Below, one piece after another: positions 11,401-22,659 of a DNA stretch of 64,000 nt. Location of the stretch: contig NC_090953.1 in the NCBI RefSeq assembly GCF_040807025.1, positions 25,838,997-25,902,996 on the forward strand. Direction: 5' to 3'. The notes beneath the pieces were generated by a model that saw only the letters and a list, made by a program, of their open reading frames with translations, did no database searches and was not told where the DNA came from. A program made the position numbers and the translations under genes. The DNA comes from Struthio camelus (Eukaryota; Chordata; Aves; Struthioniformes; Struthionidae). Each line of letters opens with the position of its first letter. The stretch's first letter is position 1.

Positions 11401-14400
11401 TAAGTCAGGAACTGGCTGGGCTGCCTCAGCGCAGGGTCCTGGGAAGTGGTAGGTTTGCCTCAGGAAGAGATTGAGACGTTGCTGATTTCATGCCGTTCAG
11501 AGGAACATACTCTTGCAACACCACAAGTGTCGCTTTTGGGGAGATGCCCTGTCATCACAAAACACAGGGGAACCCCAGTTTCCCTCCTCCTCTAAGGGAG
11601 GTGACCAAGTGTCCACCAACACAGTGAGTGCATTTGGGTGCAAGAGCATCAGCATACAGGGCTATTCTGGTTTCCCACTCCTCTGTCTGTAAACCAAAAA
11701 TAGCAGCACTCCTCTCACTAGCTGTGCCCAGAAAACACTGAAGGTTATGGGATTAGGTCCTAAGGGGTGAATCAGCCTGAAATTTAGAAAGGCTCCTGAG
11801 GAGAGTTAGGTGCTTAAATCACCACCGGCTGCAAAGGGGATTTCCTTGACTCTCCACTTTGCACACAGACCTTCCCACTCCCATGTACTGCTGCAGGCCT
11901 ACACACTGATAGAAATGCAGCAGTGATGGTGGGGGAACCTGAACTTCCCTCAGGTGCAGATGTGTAAGCTGATGTGCTCGTGGGTAGGCAAGTGTTGGAA
12001 AAATCACTGGATTTACCCCTCTCCAGCACTCTACATCCATGAAGAGGTCCTACAGGAAGCCTGAAGCTATGTTAGTAACTGGGTTTTGGGTTTTAGGGTT
12101 TTTTTGGTTTTTGTTTTTGTTTTTTTTTACTATTTCTCTCTTTGTCATTTTGCAGATGCTCCTGTTATTTTCTGGGGACAGAAGAGCTAGAGGCAGTAGA
12201 GGATTTTAGTTCACTGGGCACCTTCTGGGGAACAGGTCTTGGGACTGGCTTTGGCTGTCATATGCTGAGGATGCAAGCTGCTCACAGCCTCAAGTTCAGG
12301 GCACTGCTCCCTGCCGTAATCTCCCTGCGTTCAGTTTTGATAGCCCTCTTTATTCAATGGCTTCTGCATTGCTTGGTTGCCAGAGATGAACAGGACAATT
12401 GCAGATGAGTCACTTGATACGGATCACCTGGAGGGGTGGGGGGAAGTGAGGGGAGCAGCACAGAACATCTTCTGCACCAACAGCATTGCAATGTCAGATC
12501 AGTCACCATGAAAGAGCCAGGAGCCAAGGTGGGGAAGGCAGAGGGACATGCCTGGGCAAGCAGGATAGCTTTCAGAGATGCTGGGCCTCAACAGGAGTCC
12601 CATGAGGCCACTTTTTGCTCCAGGTAAGTGTGTTAATGAGTGGTGTTCATCCTGCCCTGCTGGCAGACAACAGGAGTCTCTTCATGGCTTTCCCTGGTCA
12701 CCCTCAGTCTTCCCTGTGTCCTGTGCAGAAGGTGCCTTGACTCAGACAGCAGGTAGAGTCAGGCGAGGTCTCTGCTGTGATGAAGGCTGGCTAAGGTCCT
12801 GACCCACTGAGCATCCCATTGCTGCCAGAGCAGTGGTCTGGATGGCATCCCACAGGCACAGAGGGAAAGGCTCATCTTGGCTGGCCTGTGGAGGTGTCCC
12901 TGCAGATCACTGCTCCCTGCTGTGGAGTGCCTCACTGGGTAGGCCATAACACACCTAACAACTGCTGTGGAGGGTGGGAGGTGGTGGAGGAGGGTGGGAG
13001 AGTGCACGGTGGTGAAGGCTGGCCCCACCATCCCTGCTCTGCCATGTGGAGCTGGTGAGGCCAGCAGAGTCCAAGGAGGTTTGTGACCCCAGAGCAGGTT
13101 GGCAGGTGTTGGGTGGCCCCGCAGGAGCACTCAGCCATGCGACCAGCATCAGAGGAGGCTGTGTATGGTCAGGAAGAGGTAAACATGACAGACACCCTTC
13201 AGGAGCTGGCCTCAGGAGGAGAAGACCAGAAGCTTGAGCATGTGAGACCTGTGAAACAAGACTGGCCAACTGACTGCGGAACGGGCTGGTGCACACTGGC
13301 TGGGTCCGCTCTCATACCTGTGACTGTTGCATGTCTCAGCTTTTGACTCGTGGCCTCTGTCTGAATCATCTTCATCCCAACACAGACTCCAACCCCTGCC
13401 TGGGGACTAGGAGCACTCCTGCTGTGTCACAGCTCAAACATGTATCCTTCTGCACAGCCTCAAGTTGCCTGTTGCACATAGAGGCCCATGTTTCATGTAT
13501 GCACATCTGTTCAGTGCTTTCTGGGGAGCAGTCCTCTGGACATGGGAAGGTACATGCCAGTCTGACCAAAGATCTACCTCTTCCTCTATCATGTCTCCAA
13601 CATGGCTGGTAATCTGTCATCTTGTTGCAAGTGCTCAGAGTAACATCTGGTTTTGATGGCTGGTATGTTAACTTAGCACGTCATAGCTGAGTGTTGGCAA
13701 GCAGGTGGGGAATGGCCACCCACCTGCGAAGAAATATTGACTAAAGCAACAAGGGTCTTTGTGCTACCTTTCAGTGAACATGGGCATAAGTGGAGTCCAG
13801 AGCCCAAGGATCTGATTGCAGCTCTGCAGCTGGCTCTGTGTGCATTGCCAATGGACTTGAAGCCTATGGCTCAGGAGTCAGCTGCTGCCATGAGAGCTAC
13901 TTGGCTTGGGAAACAACATAGTTTTAGTCCCATGTGCTGGGCAAAGACCATGCTGTTTCCTGACCCCTGCCTGGTAGGTCCATCTACAGCCTAGCCCTAG
14001 CAGCTTGGGTAGCTTCATTCATAAGGAATGGAGAAATGCTCTAGGCTACTTCACTGCTCTGTTTCTCTGTGATTAAACTCATATATGTTCATGGACATTT
14101 AGGAGTATGATGAACTTGGATCCCTCCCTACTGGCAAAGACAGACCCATCAGCCAGGGTTGCCCACAGCGGCAAACGTGAAACAGGTTAGTTTGGACTAT
14201 TTTAGGCTCCATCCCAGTGGAAAACCCTGGGAACGGGAACATGTGGTCACTCCTGTGCGTGGCTACACTGCTGGACAGGTTAAAAATCTCAGAGAGGTGT
14301 CCTTGCACACATATTGCCAACATGAAAGAGGCAATAACTACCATGACCTTTGCTTCTCAGGCCACCAAATTGCGTACCTGACCTGACACTGGCAAAAGTC

Positions 14401-14544
14401 AGTCATTGTGCCAAGATCTTCCTGCGTGATTGCTTCCCACCAAAGAGCACTGAGCATGAGCAGTGGGAAGTGGGCTGGGACAGGTTGCGCTGCGGGGCAT
14501 TGGGTAATGGAAGGGATTGGAGCAGCTTGGCCCCAGGGATACTG
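8449..14544. other. Interval between DUOXA and the DUOX remnant, no gene recognised
   Basis: In mammals DUOX and DUOXA start close together from a shared divergent promoter. Here about 6 kb separates the DUOXA start codon from the first DUOX remnant I can recognise. The DUOXA promoter, any 5' non-coding exon and the lost first DUOX exon should lie here, but none could be placed. There is no CpG-island-like stretch. A C-homopolymer lies at about 9538-9558, and a G/T-rich low-complexity stretch (repeated GGTTTT and GTTTTT) at about 12078-12130. Confidence 0.4.
9538..9558. repeat. Poly-C tract
   Basis: A run of about 13 C, one G, then seven C. It is simple low-complexity sequence with no visible function. 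Confidence 0.9.
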
Positions 14545-15611
14545 GAAGCAGTTGTGCAGATCTTGCAGGGTTTGGCATGCTTAGTGTGTGATGTGTTGCT
14601 TTGGAGCCCCAAGTGCCAGGCTGCTGCATCTCCTGCCAGCAAACTACACCAATGGCATGTACCAAGGACTGCAGGAGCCCCACACAGCCAGTGCTCACCA
14701 GCTCAGCATTTTAGTAGTGCGCTGGCCCTCTGGACTGCCCTCCCGCAGGAATACAACTGGGTCCTGGGTGTCTCGTTCAGTAGGAGCTGGAAGCTGCCAT
14801 GCCCTCCTTGTCATATGATTAGAAATCTGGCCGAGGTTTCCCTTTCCTGGAGTCAACATCTAAGCAAACTCCTGTGAAACATTCACACTGCTCAATAGCT
14901 TTTAGCAAACTCCAGAAGACAGTGAGTGGCAGCAGCCTCCTCCCATGGAGGAGGTGGGCTGGAGGAAAGGCGTGGCTGATTCTACTCCAGGCAACACTCA
15001 TTAGAGAAAAAGGAGTGAGGGTAAACAGAAGCTTCATGAAGTTGGTGGAGTCAGGCTGTCTGACCTTTGCTCATAACTCTTCTGGAGACCATAGGGAGCC
15101 ATGAGGATGACATAGGAGGAGGCTGCTAGTGCCAGTGGGTAAGATCACCCACTATATCACCAGATGCTGGGATGCAGCTACGTGCCTGGGATCCTTTGAA
15201 ATGGCTGAATGATCTATGATGGAGCAGCTTGAAGGGAGGGACAGGAGGAAGGACAAAGAGGTTCCCCTCTGGATAGTTTCCACCTAGCAGAGTACAGAAG
15301 TTCTTAGGCAAAGCATGGTGCTCCCAGGCCGGGCTATGGGAGAGCTGTGCCTGCGCTGGGGAAGGGGCACCCATGTTGGGGCCGGTCCCTGTTCCTTCCC
15401 CAGGGTCTTGCCCTTTGCTGGGTTTGCTCAGCACTTGCCTGGGCAGTGCAGCACCTGGTGGGCCCCAGTTCAAGGTCAGCCCTCAGAGCTGGCCGGCCAC
15501 GAGGCTGCAGGTCCAGCCCTTCTCTCCTGTTTCAGAGACCCCAAGTTCTGGTTCCAGGCTGGCCTGCACCCAGCGCTGTGGCTCTGCAACAGCTACTGGA
15601 GCAGAGAGGTA

Positions 15612-18600
15612 CCGGGAGGGAGCGCTGGAGGGTCTGAGTAGTCGCTCAGGGACCCCAGAGCCTGCACAGCTGGGAGGACAGGGCAGAAGAGGAGGCTTGT
15701 TCTCAGTTCCTCTGACGCGTGCAGAGACAGGGAGTGTCCTCCACTGGTTTAGACCGGGAATGAGGTGCTCTGGTGTGAGTGCACCCACAGAGCACAGCAA
15801 GTAGAGAGCAGAGCCCTCACTCTCCACTCCTCAGGATTTCTTCCCTCAGCTGGAGGCCTCTTCACCCACTGCTACCATCACTTCCCATCTCTCTGGACGC
15901 AGCACTCACAACACCCTAGGCTTCATCCTCTGCCCCCTCAGCATGCGCAGCCCCTTTCCCACGTTTGGCCTCTGCCCACCACTAGAGCTCTTTAGAGCCA
16001 AGACAGGGCCCCACATCCACCTGGGGAGCCCATGGTGTGTTCCTGGGGTACACCACAGGACATGAGCAGCTGGATGGCCTTATGGGGTCCCAAGAACCTC
16101 AGCTTTTGCTTTTCCTTGGTGAAATAGATGCTTGCAATTCCAGAGGGCACCATGTCTGGATACTATCAGGGTGAAACACACCTGGTGCTTTAAAAGTATG
16201 TCAGAAGACCACTTCTGAGCCGAGCATCAGGTTGGCAATGGGAGGGGTCACTGGGTCTGAGGGTAGTCATGGTCCCTGGAGCAGCCCACTGCCTGCTCAC
16301 TTTCCCCAGGGAAGAGAGGACGGAGAGAGAAAGGGAATGGGTCATGCAGGCTCCTGGTTCCCACCAGCCGTGCCTCACTTCTGACCAGTGTTGATGGAAA
16401 CATCAGACTGGTTGAAAAAAGAAGTTGGAATTTCACTGTGATTTTGGAAAATCCTCCCCAGAGTGATGCATTTCATGGCAGTGGTCCTAACAGAGTTGAA
16501 TGCTTAGATAAAGCCAGGCAATATTGTATGGATGTTGCCTTCTCTACTAAAAAACGGTGTGGGTGTCAGTTCCCAGAGCATCTGTCCAGCCTCATCTCTG
16601 AGCACCCAGCTCATCTGACAGAACTCTGCTGCCACTGGACAAGAGCGTTGCAGAAGTCCTGAATGCCCAGAGTGCCTTCCCTATTCAGTGCCGCACAGAA
16701 AAAGGTCAGGAGCTGGTCCGCCGTCATTCTCCTGCCTTACAGCAACTACAACAGCCTGCAATCTGCCCCATGGCACTTGCTCTAAGTCCACAATATGCAG
16801 GACACTGAGGGTCAAAGGCAGCCATAACTTGGAGTGGGACTCAGTAAATCAGTGCCCTTGTGCATCAGCCTTTGGGACACAGCTTGTTGGGGATTTTGCC
16901 ATGTCTGCTTGGGGAAGCCCCAGTCCCTGCAGATTACAGTTTACAGCCACTCCTGTGAGACTCTGCTGTAAATAAAAACAAATTGAGCCCTTCCAAGCTT
17001 TGCTTGTTAATGATGCACTGGGCTGTAATTAACACTTTCAGCCCAGCTTGTAATTTAGAGAACAAACTTTCTCTCACAATCGTTGTTGTTAGAGGCCTAA
17101 TGAAAGCGACATTGATACTCCTATATCTGATATTTCCATGCCAGCCTTGAAATTAATAAACAGAGCAGTGCTACCTCACCATGGACTGCAACATACACAA
17201 GCCCTCTGCACCTCGAATTCTGGCTGTGGGTAGAGGGTCATCTGCATATCTGTTTCTTCCATCCAGACAGACTTGCCAATAGCATGTGACGTAATGCTTC
17301 TACCTCAAAAGCAGTGGAAGGACTTCAGGGTTCATCTGCACAGTGGGGTCAGAAATAGTGTGAGTTAAAGTACAAAAAACTACTTGTTTAATATTTTTAA
17401 AAAATACATAGAATCATGACACCCTGGAACCAGAGATGGGGTTGCCTTAGCTTATGCACAGCAAATCATTTGATCCAGCTGTACTCAGCACAGATTTTGT
17501 AGGGATTGTGCAACCTTGTTTTGAGCTTGCAAGACCCCTGGCTGTCCCAGAGTCCTGCCAAGGTTATAAACTCAGAGTCTCTCCACTTGGCTTTGGGTTT
17601 GGAGAACATTTCTCCCTTTTGCTGCAAGGAATGGTCTCTATTCTTCCAGGATCACCAGCTCCTGCAGTCTCATGCTCAGAAGTGGCACTTAGGAGAGGCC
17701 CAGAAGTCAGGAATATTATGCAGAACTCAGCATGAAGGAAGTAGTATCTCCATGGGCTATTTCCAACAGGATTAACTTTTTGAAGGAGGCTGTAAGACAA
17801 TGCTAGACATTTCTGGAGATACGATTAGAGTAATGGGATAAATGTTGAACTGAAATGAAATGTCATTCTGAGCTCCCTGACTGCGCAAGTCCAGAAGCTC
17901 AGATCTCCTCCTTGCTCCGTGGTTGCTAATGCATATGCCTGAGAACACACCTGCAAACCCCAGAGAGTAACTAAACCTGGCTATTTTTGTCCCTGCTGCT
18001 CTAGAACCACTTCCATCCACTGAAGAATGACAGCTCATGTTCACCAGGAGCAGACGCTGTGAAGACAGCCTATAAAAAACCTTTGTGGGTGTCTAGCTGG
18101 GATGGTCCACCTCTATTGCCTCAGGACTAGTTGTATTTACCTTGATCAGGTCAGGGTTTGGGGGTCAAATCCGGATGAGAGAGGCTTTCTTTGGAAGAAC
18201 ATGGGGATGGCAAAGATGTCTACAAGACTAAGATTGTTCTGCTTCCTAATGGCATCCTGATTTCCTTTCTGCCCCTTTCTATTCCGGCACAATGAGCTTC
18301 CTCATTGCCTGGTTTACTGGTTTTCCATGGAAGAGAAATCTCAAGAGATTGTGGAGGACGAAGCATGCCAACATGGGGTGAGAGACGTTTGCTGAGGGTG
18401 TAGAATGTGAGCCAGTCCTGTGACTAAGCATGACGTAGAGCACGTCGCTAACCCTGGGACACCAATGACACCAAGTGGTGGCAGTGGACCTTCACCCACA
18501 TTGCTCTGAGCCAGTTCCTCCTCATGAGACAGTCCCACAACTAAATAGGAGCAAATGTCAGTGGTGCAGGTAGTTTGTCTCCGTTTCTCTTACCTTGTTT

Positions 18601-19105
18601 CACTTCTTTCTCCTATCTCTGCAGTCATGCCATAGCCACAGCAGTGGAAGAAGTCCAGAAGACATGCTATGATCACCCTGTAGACATTCATGCTCTGAAC
18701 TCTCTCATCTGCTGGGCATTTTTGCTGCAGTTCTGCTTCATGATGACTTGTGTGCTCCAGGGAAGTGATCCTCAATTGAATCAATGACCTCAGTGCACCC
18801 CTGCTCATGTTGTGCAGAAGCTGCCAGCTCTGCTGCAAGCAGGTTCTGGAGAACATTGAGGCATTTGAGCTTGGAGAGCAGGAGGAGTACAAGCAGGGCA
18901 TGGAGGGATGGCCTTGGTCTAGAGCAGCAATGGGAAAAAAATGCAGAGCTCCTTTGTGTGGAAGGAAAAAAATGAACAATTCACTAGTTTCCCTAGCCTG
19001 GATGTAAAACAGCCTCTATCACAGGAGAAAGCACTATGTCTTTTCTAAGCTCTTCTTCATCTAATATGACCTTGAGGTCCCACTGCCTTCTCTCCCTCTG
19101 CTCCA
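15612..19105. other. DUOX pseudogene interval, no further exon recognised
   Basis: The rest of the DUOX peroxidase domain and its first membrane segment should fall here. No stretch matched what I know of the family, so those exons are deleted or decayed beyond recognition by eye. No other gene or repeat was seen. Confidence 0.4.
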
Positions 19106-19281
19106 CAGATTTGGAGTGGCAGGACCCTGGTGAGCCTAGCCAACATATTCTGCTGCTCTTCCAGTCAAAAATGCAGATCAAATTGCTGGACAGGAAGCGG
19201 TCCATGGTCCAAAGCATCAACCTCCAGTTCCAGCAGTGGGTGGACATGATCCTGCCCAGCAGCAAAAGGAATAAGGCTTTG

Positions 19282-21013
19282 GATACAGAGAAGGATACAG
19301 AGAAGGCAGAGTTATTGAATGCCTTCTTTGCTTCAGTCTTCACTGCTAAGGCCAGCCCTCAGGAATTCCAGACCTTGGAGACAAGAGAGGAAGGGCTGGA
19401 GAAAGGAAGACTCTGCCTCGGTGGAGGAGGAGGATCAGGTCAGAGATCTTTTGTCCAAACTTGACATCCATAAATCCATGGGCCCCGATGGGATGCACCC
19501 ACGAGTGCTGAGGGAGCTGGCGGATGTTATCGCTAGGCCACTCTCCATCATCTTGGAGAGGTCCTGGAGATCAGGAGAGGTGCCTGAGGACTGGAAGAAA
19601 GCCAATGTCACGCCAGTCTTCCAAAAGGGCAAGAAGGAGGAGCCAGGAAACTCCAGGCCTGTCAGCCTCCCCTCCATCCCGGGAAAGGTGATGGAACAGC
19701 TCCTCCTGGAGGTCCTCACTAAGCATGTGGAGGACAAGAAGGTGATCAGGAGGAGTCAGCATGGATTCACCAAAGGGAAATCATGCTTGACCAATCTGAG
19801 AGCCTTCTAGGATGGAATGACCGGCTGGGTAGATGAGGGGAGAGCAGTGGATGCTGTCTCCCTGGACTTCAGCAAGGCTTTTGACAGTCTCCCATCACAT
19901 CCTCCTAGGTAAGCTCAGGAAGTGTGGGCTAGACGAGTGGACAGTGAGGTGGCTTGAGAACTGGCTGGATGGCCGAGCTCGGAGGGTTGTGGTGAATGGT
20001 GCAGAGTCAAGTTGGAGGCGTGTAGCTAGTGGTGCCCCACTGGCTAGGGGGTCAGTCCTGGGTCCAGTCTTGTTCAATATATTCATCAATGACCTGGAGG
20101 AAGGGACAGAATGCACCCTCAGCAAGTTTGCTGATGATACTAAACTGGGGGGAGAGGCTGACACACCAGAAGACTGTGCTGCCATTCAGAGGGACCTGGA
20201 CAGGCTGGAGAGGTGGGCGGAGAGGAACCTCCTGAAGTTCAGCAAAGGCAAGTGCAAGGTCCTGCACCGAGGCAGGAATAATCCCATGCACCAGGACAGG
20301 CTGGGGGTTGACCTGCTGGAAAGTAGCTCTGCCGAGAAGGACCTGGGAGTGCTGGTGGACAACAAGTTAAGTATGAGCCAGCAGTGTGCCCTTGTGGCCA
20401 AGAAGGCCAATGGTCTCCTGGGGTGCATGAGGCAGAGTGTTGCCAGCAGGTGGAGGGAGGTGATCCTGCCCCTCTCCTCAGCCCTGCTGAGGCCTCACCT
20501 GGAGTACTGTGTCCAGTTCTGGGCTCCCCAGTACAAGAGAGACATGGCCCTACTGGAGAGAGTCCAGCGGAGGGCTACCAAGATGATTAGAGGGCTGGAG
20601 CATCTCTCCTCTGAAGAAAGACTGCAAGAGCTGGGCCTGTTCAGCCTGGAGAAGAGAAGATTGAGAGGGGATCTCATCAACGTGTACAAGTATCTGAAGG
20701 GGGAGTGTCAAGAGGATGAGGCCAGCCTCTTCTCCGTGGTGCCCAGCAACAGGACAAGAGGCAACGGGCAGAAACTGAACCACGGGAAATCCCACCTAAA
20801 CCTGAGAAAAAACTTCTTCGCTGTGAGGGTGACAGAGCATTGGAACAGGTGGCCCACAGAGGTAGTGGAGTCTCCTTCCCTGGAGATATTCAAAACCCGT
20901 CTGGATGCGATCCTGGGCAATATGCTCTAGGTGACCCTGCTTGAGCAGGGAGGTTGGACTAGATGATCTCCAGAGGTCCCTTCCAACCTAAACGATTCTG
21001 TGATTCTGTGATT
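19282..21013 (+). mobile_element. CR1 LINE, 5'-truncated, most of reverse transcriptase, intact 3' end
   Basis: The largest CR1 copy here. ORF2 begins near [16 protein letters not shown] and runs through [33 protein letters not shown] and [14 protein letters not shown] stop follows at about 19808, and a small deletion near 19890 shifts the frame. The frame then stays open from 19833 to 20930, with [17 protein letters not shown], the FADDTKLGG catalytic box (a FADD form of the reverse transcriptase YxDD motif) and the usual C-terminus ending ILGNML. The 3' UTR has GGTTGGACTAGATGATCTCC and ends in tandem ATTCTGTG units. It is not autonomous. It sits directly after the DUOX remnant at 19109-19281, so the insertion point is at or near that exon's end. 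The exact 5' junction is uncertain. Confidence 0.95.
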
Positions 21014-22069
21014 TGCTCCTGAAGATCCCCAGAGCATATGACCTAGTGTGTGATGGGGCTTTGTGCTGAGAGACAGTGCATGGTGTGGAGCAGCAGCCAA
21101 ATGTCATAAAGGCAGATCCCAGAGCAGAGCAGGCAGATCACAGAAAAATGGAGCTTCTCAAAAGCTCGGAGGCCTGATATCTATCAAAGTCCTAAAATAG
21201 CTGCTTAAGGATAGGTTTCTAGGGTAGTGCTCCCAAAACACCCAAGAAATGGAAGAGTCATGGGTGATCCCCAAAAGTCACCCAGGTGCTTGGAGAAGAT
21301 CAGTCTGTAAGTGTGCTAAGTTACCTCAACGTGAATATTATCCTAAGTTCCTGGGGACTGCGGAGTGGACTTCAGCAATGCTCTTCAGTGTGAGCATCTA
21401 GCAGCACACCTGCAGTTAGCGCTCTAAACCTTAAATTTCCTTAAGTTGTGGTAGTTACAGGGATGCTTTGTCTTTCATATTCATTTTCATGGAGCAGTAT
21501 AAGGATTGGAAGGTGAGGAAGGAAACCCACTTAGAAAACACAGCAAGGGAAATTTATGGCAGGATCTGTTAGTTCCTGGCCCAGGACTGGACAAGGGGAT
21601 ATGGTGACTTTGTTCATAGGGTGTACTTTCTCACTAGGGGTTGGGCTTCCATGTAACCAGCAAACAGGCAAAAGAGAGCATTCAAAAGCAACTGGTTCCT
21701 CAGGAGATACCAGAGGTTTCCGACCCCTGGGGATGAAGGGATTGCTGAGCTGAGGCTCCCTGGATGGCTAGGGAATTCCTATCTTCTATAAATGCTGGTT
21801 TTTAATAGTGAGGAAAAGTGGAAGGTGTTTGCTGAAGAGCTGAACATCTACTTGGAAGGCAGTGGGCTGGTACTCAGAGCATCAGAAATAAGGGAGAAGG
21901 ACCTGCTGAAGGAGGCTATGACAAAGACACAGAGGAACCAGAACCTGGAAATAGTCATCAGACATTTATTTGCTTGGGTTTGTACATGGGTGGGGATGGC
22001 ACTGAGTTAGGTACATTATGGATCCCTCAGAGGCAACAGTATTGGCCTTGGGTCTTCAGCAGTAATCAT

Positions 22070-22205
22070 GGAGCAGGGCAGGGCTCAAGGCTGGAGGGGA
22101 TCTCAGAGGTCTCCAGTCCAACCTCCTGCTTGGAGCAGAGCTAACAATAAAGTCACATTAGTGTGTTCAGGGTCTGGTCCAGGTCAGTGATGGGCCCATA
22201 AATCT
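22070..22205 (-). mobile_element. Short CR1 LINE fragment, minus orientation
   Basis: GGATCTCAGAGGTCTCCAGT followed by CCAACCTCCTGCTTGGAG is the reverse complement of the CR1 3' UTR. It lies between two DUOX remnants, in the short stretch where the EF-hand exons should be. It may be linked to their loss, but this is inference. Confidence 0.7.
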
Positions 22206-22659
22206 GAGGGCTATGCAGCAGCACAGATGCCATGGGCAGACAGACACAGGCCAGCTGGTAATTTATGGATAGCTCGGTGGAGAAAGGGATCTTGGGACAC
22301 TGAAGGTAAACAAGCAAATGTGCCCTTTGCTACTGGGGTAGCTGCAGAAGGTGTCCGGCTTGGGAGAGGTACCTGTTGGGCACAGCAGAGTTGGGCCAAG
22401 TGCTAGGAGGGTGCAGTAGTGGCATGGAACAGTCACTTCCTATGTTCAGCGTCTCGTACTGACCCCCCCATCTACCCTCTTTGCTCCAGGTCCTTCATCG
22501 AGATTTCTAACAACTGCCTGTTGAGAGATCAGATGGAGCAAGTGGCTGAGCCCACACTTCGGGCCTCAGGGTCTCAGAACATGCTGACTTGAGAGGATTT
22601 CCACTATATGCTGCAGGACCACAACAGCAAGCTCCATCTCACCCAGCTCTGCATCAAAG

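Noticed and set aside
18620-18960. Possible DUOX membrane-segment exon between the peroxidase and EF-hand parts
   Set aside because: The hydrophobic residues appear only on the minus strand, and no DUOX motif could be aligned on the plus strand.
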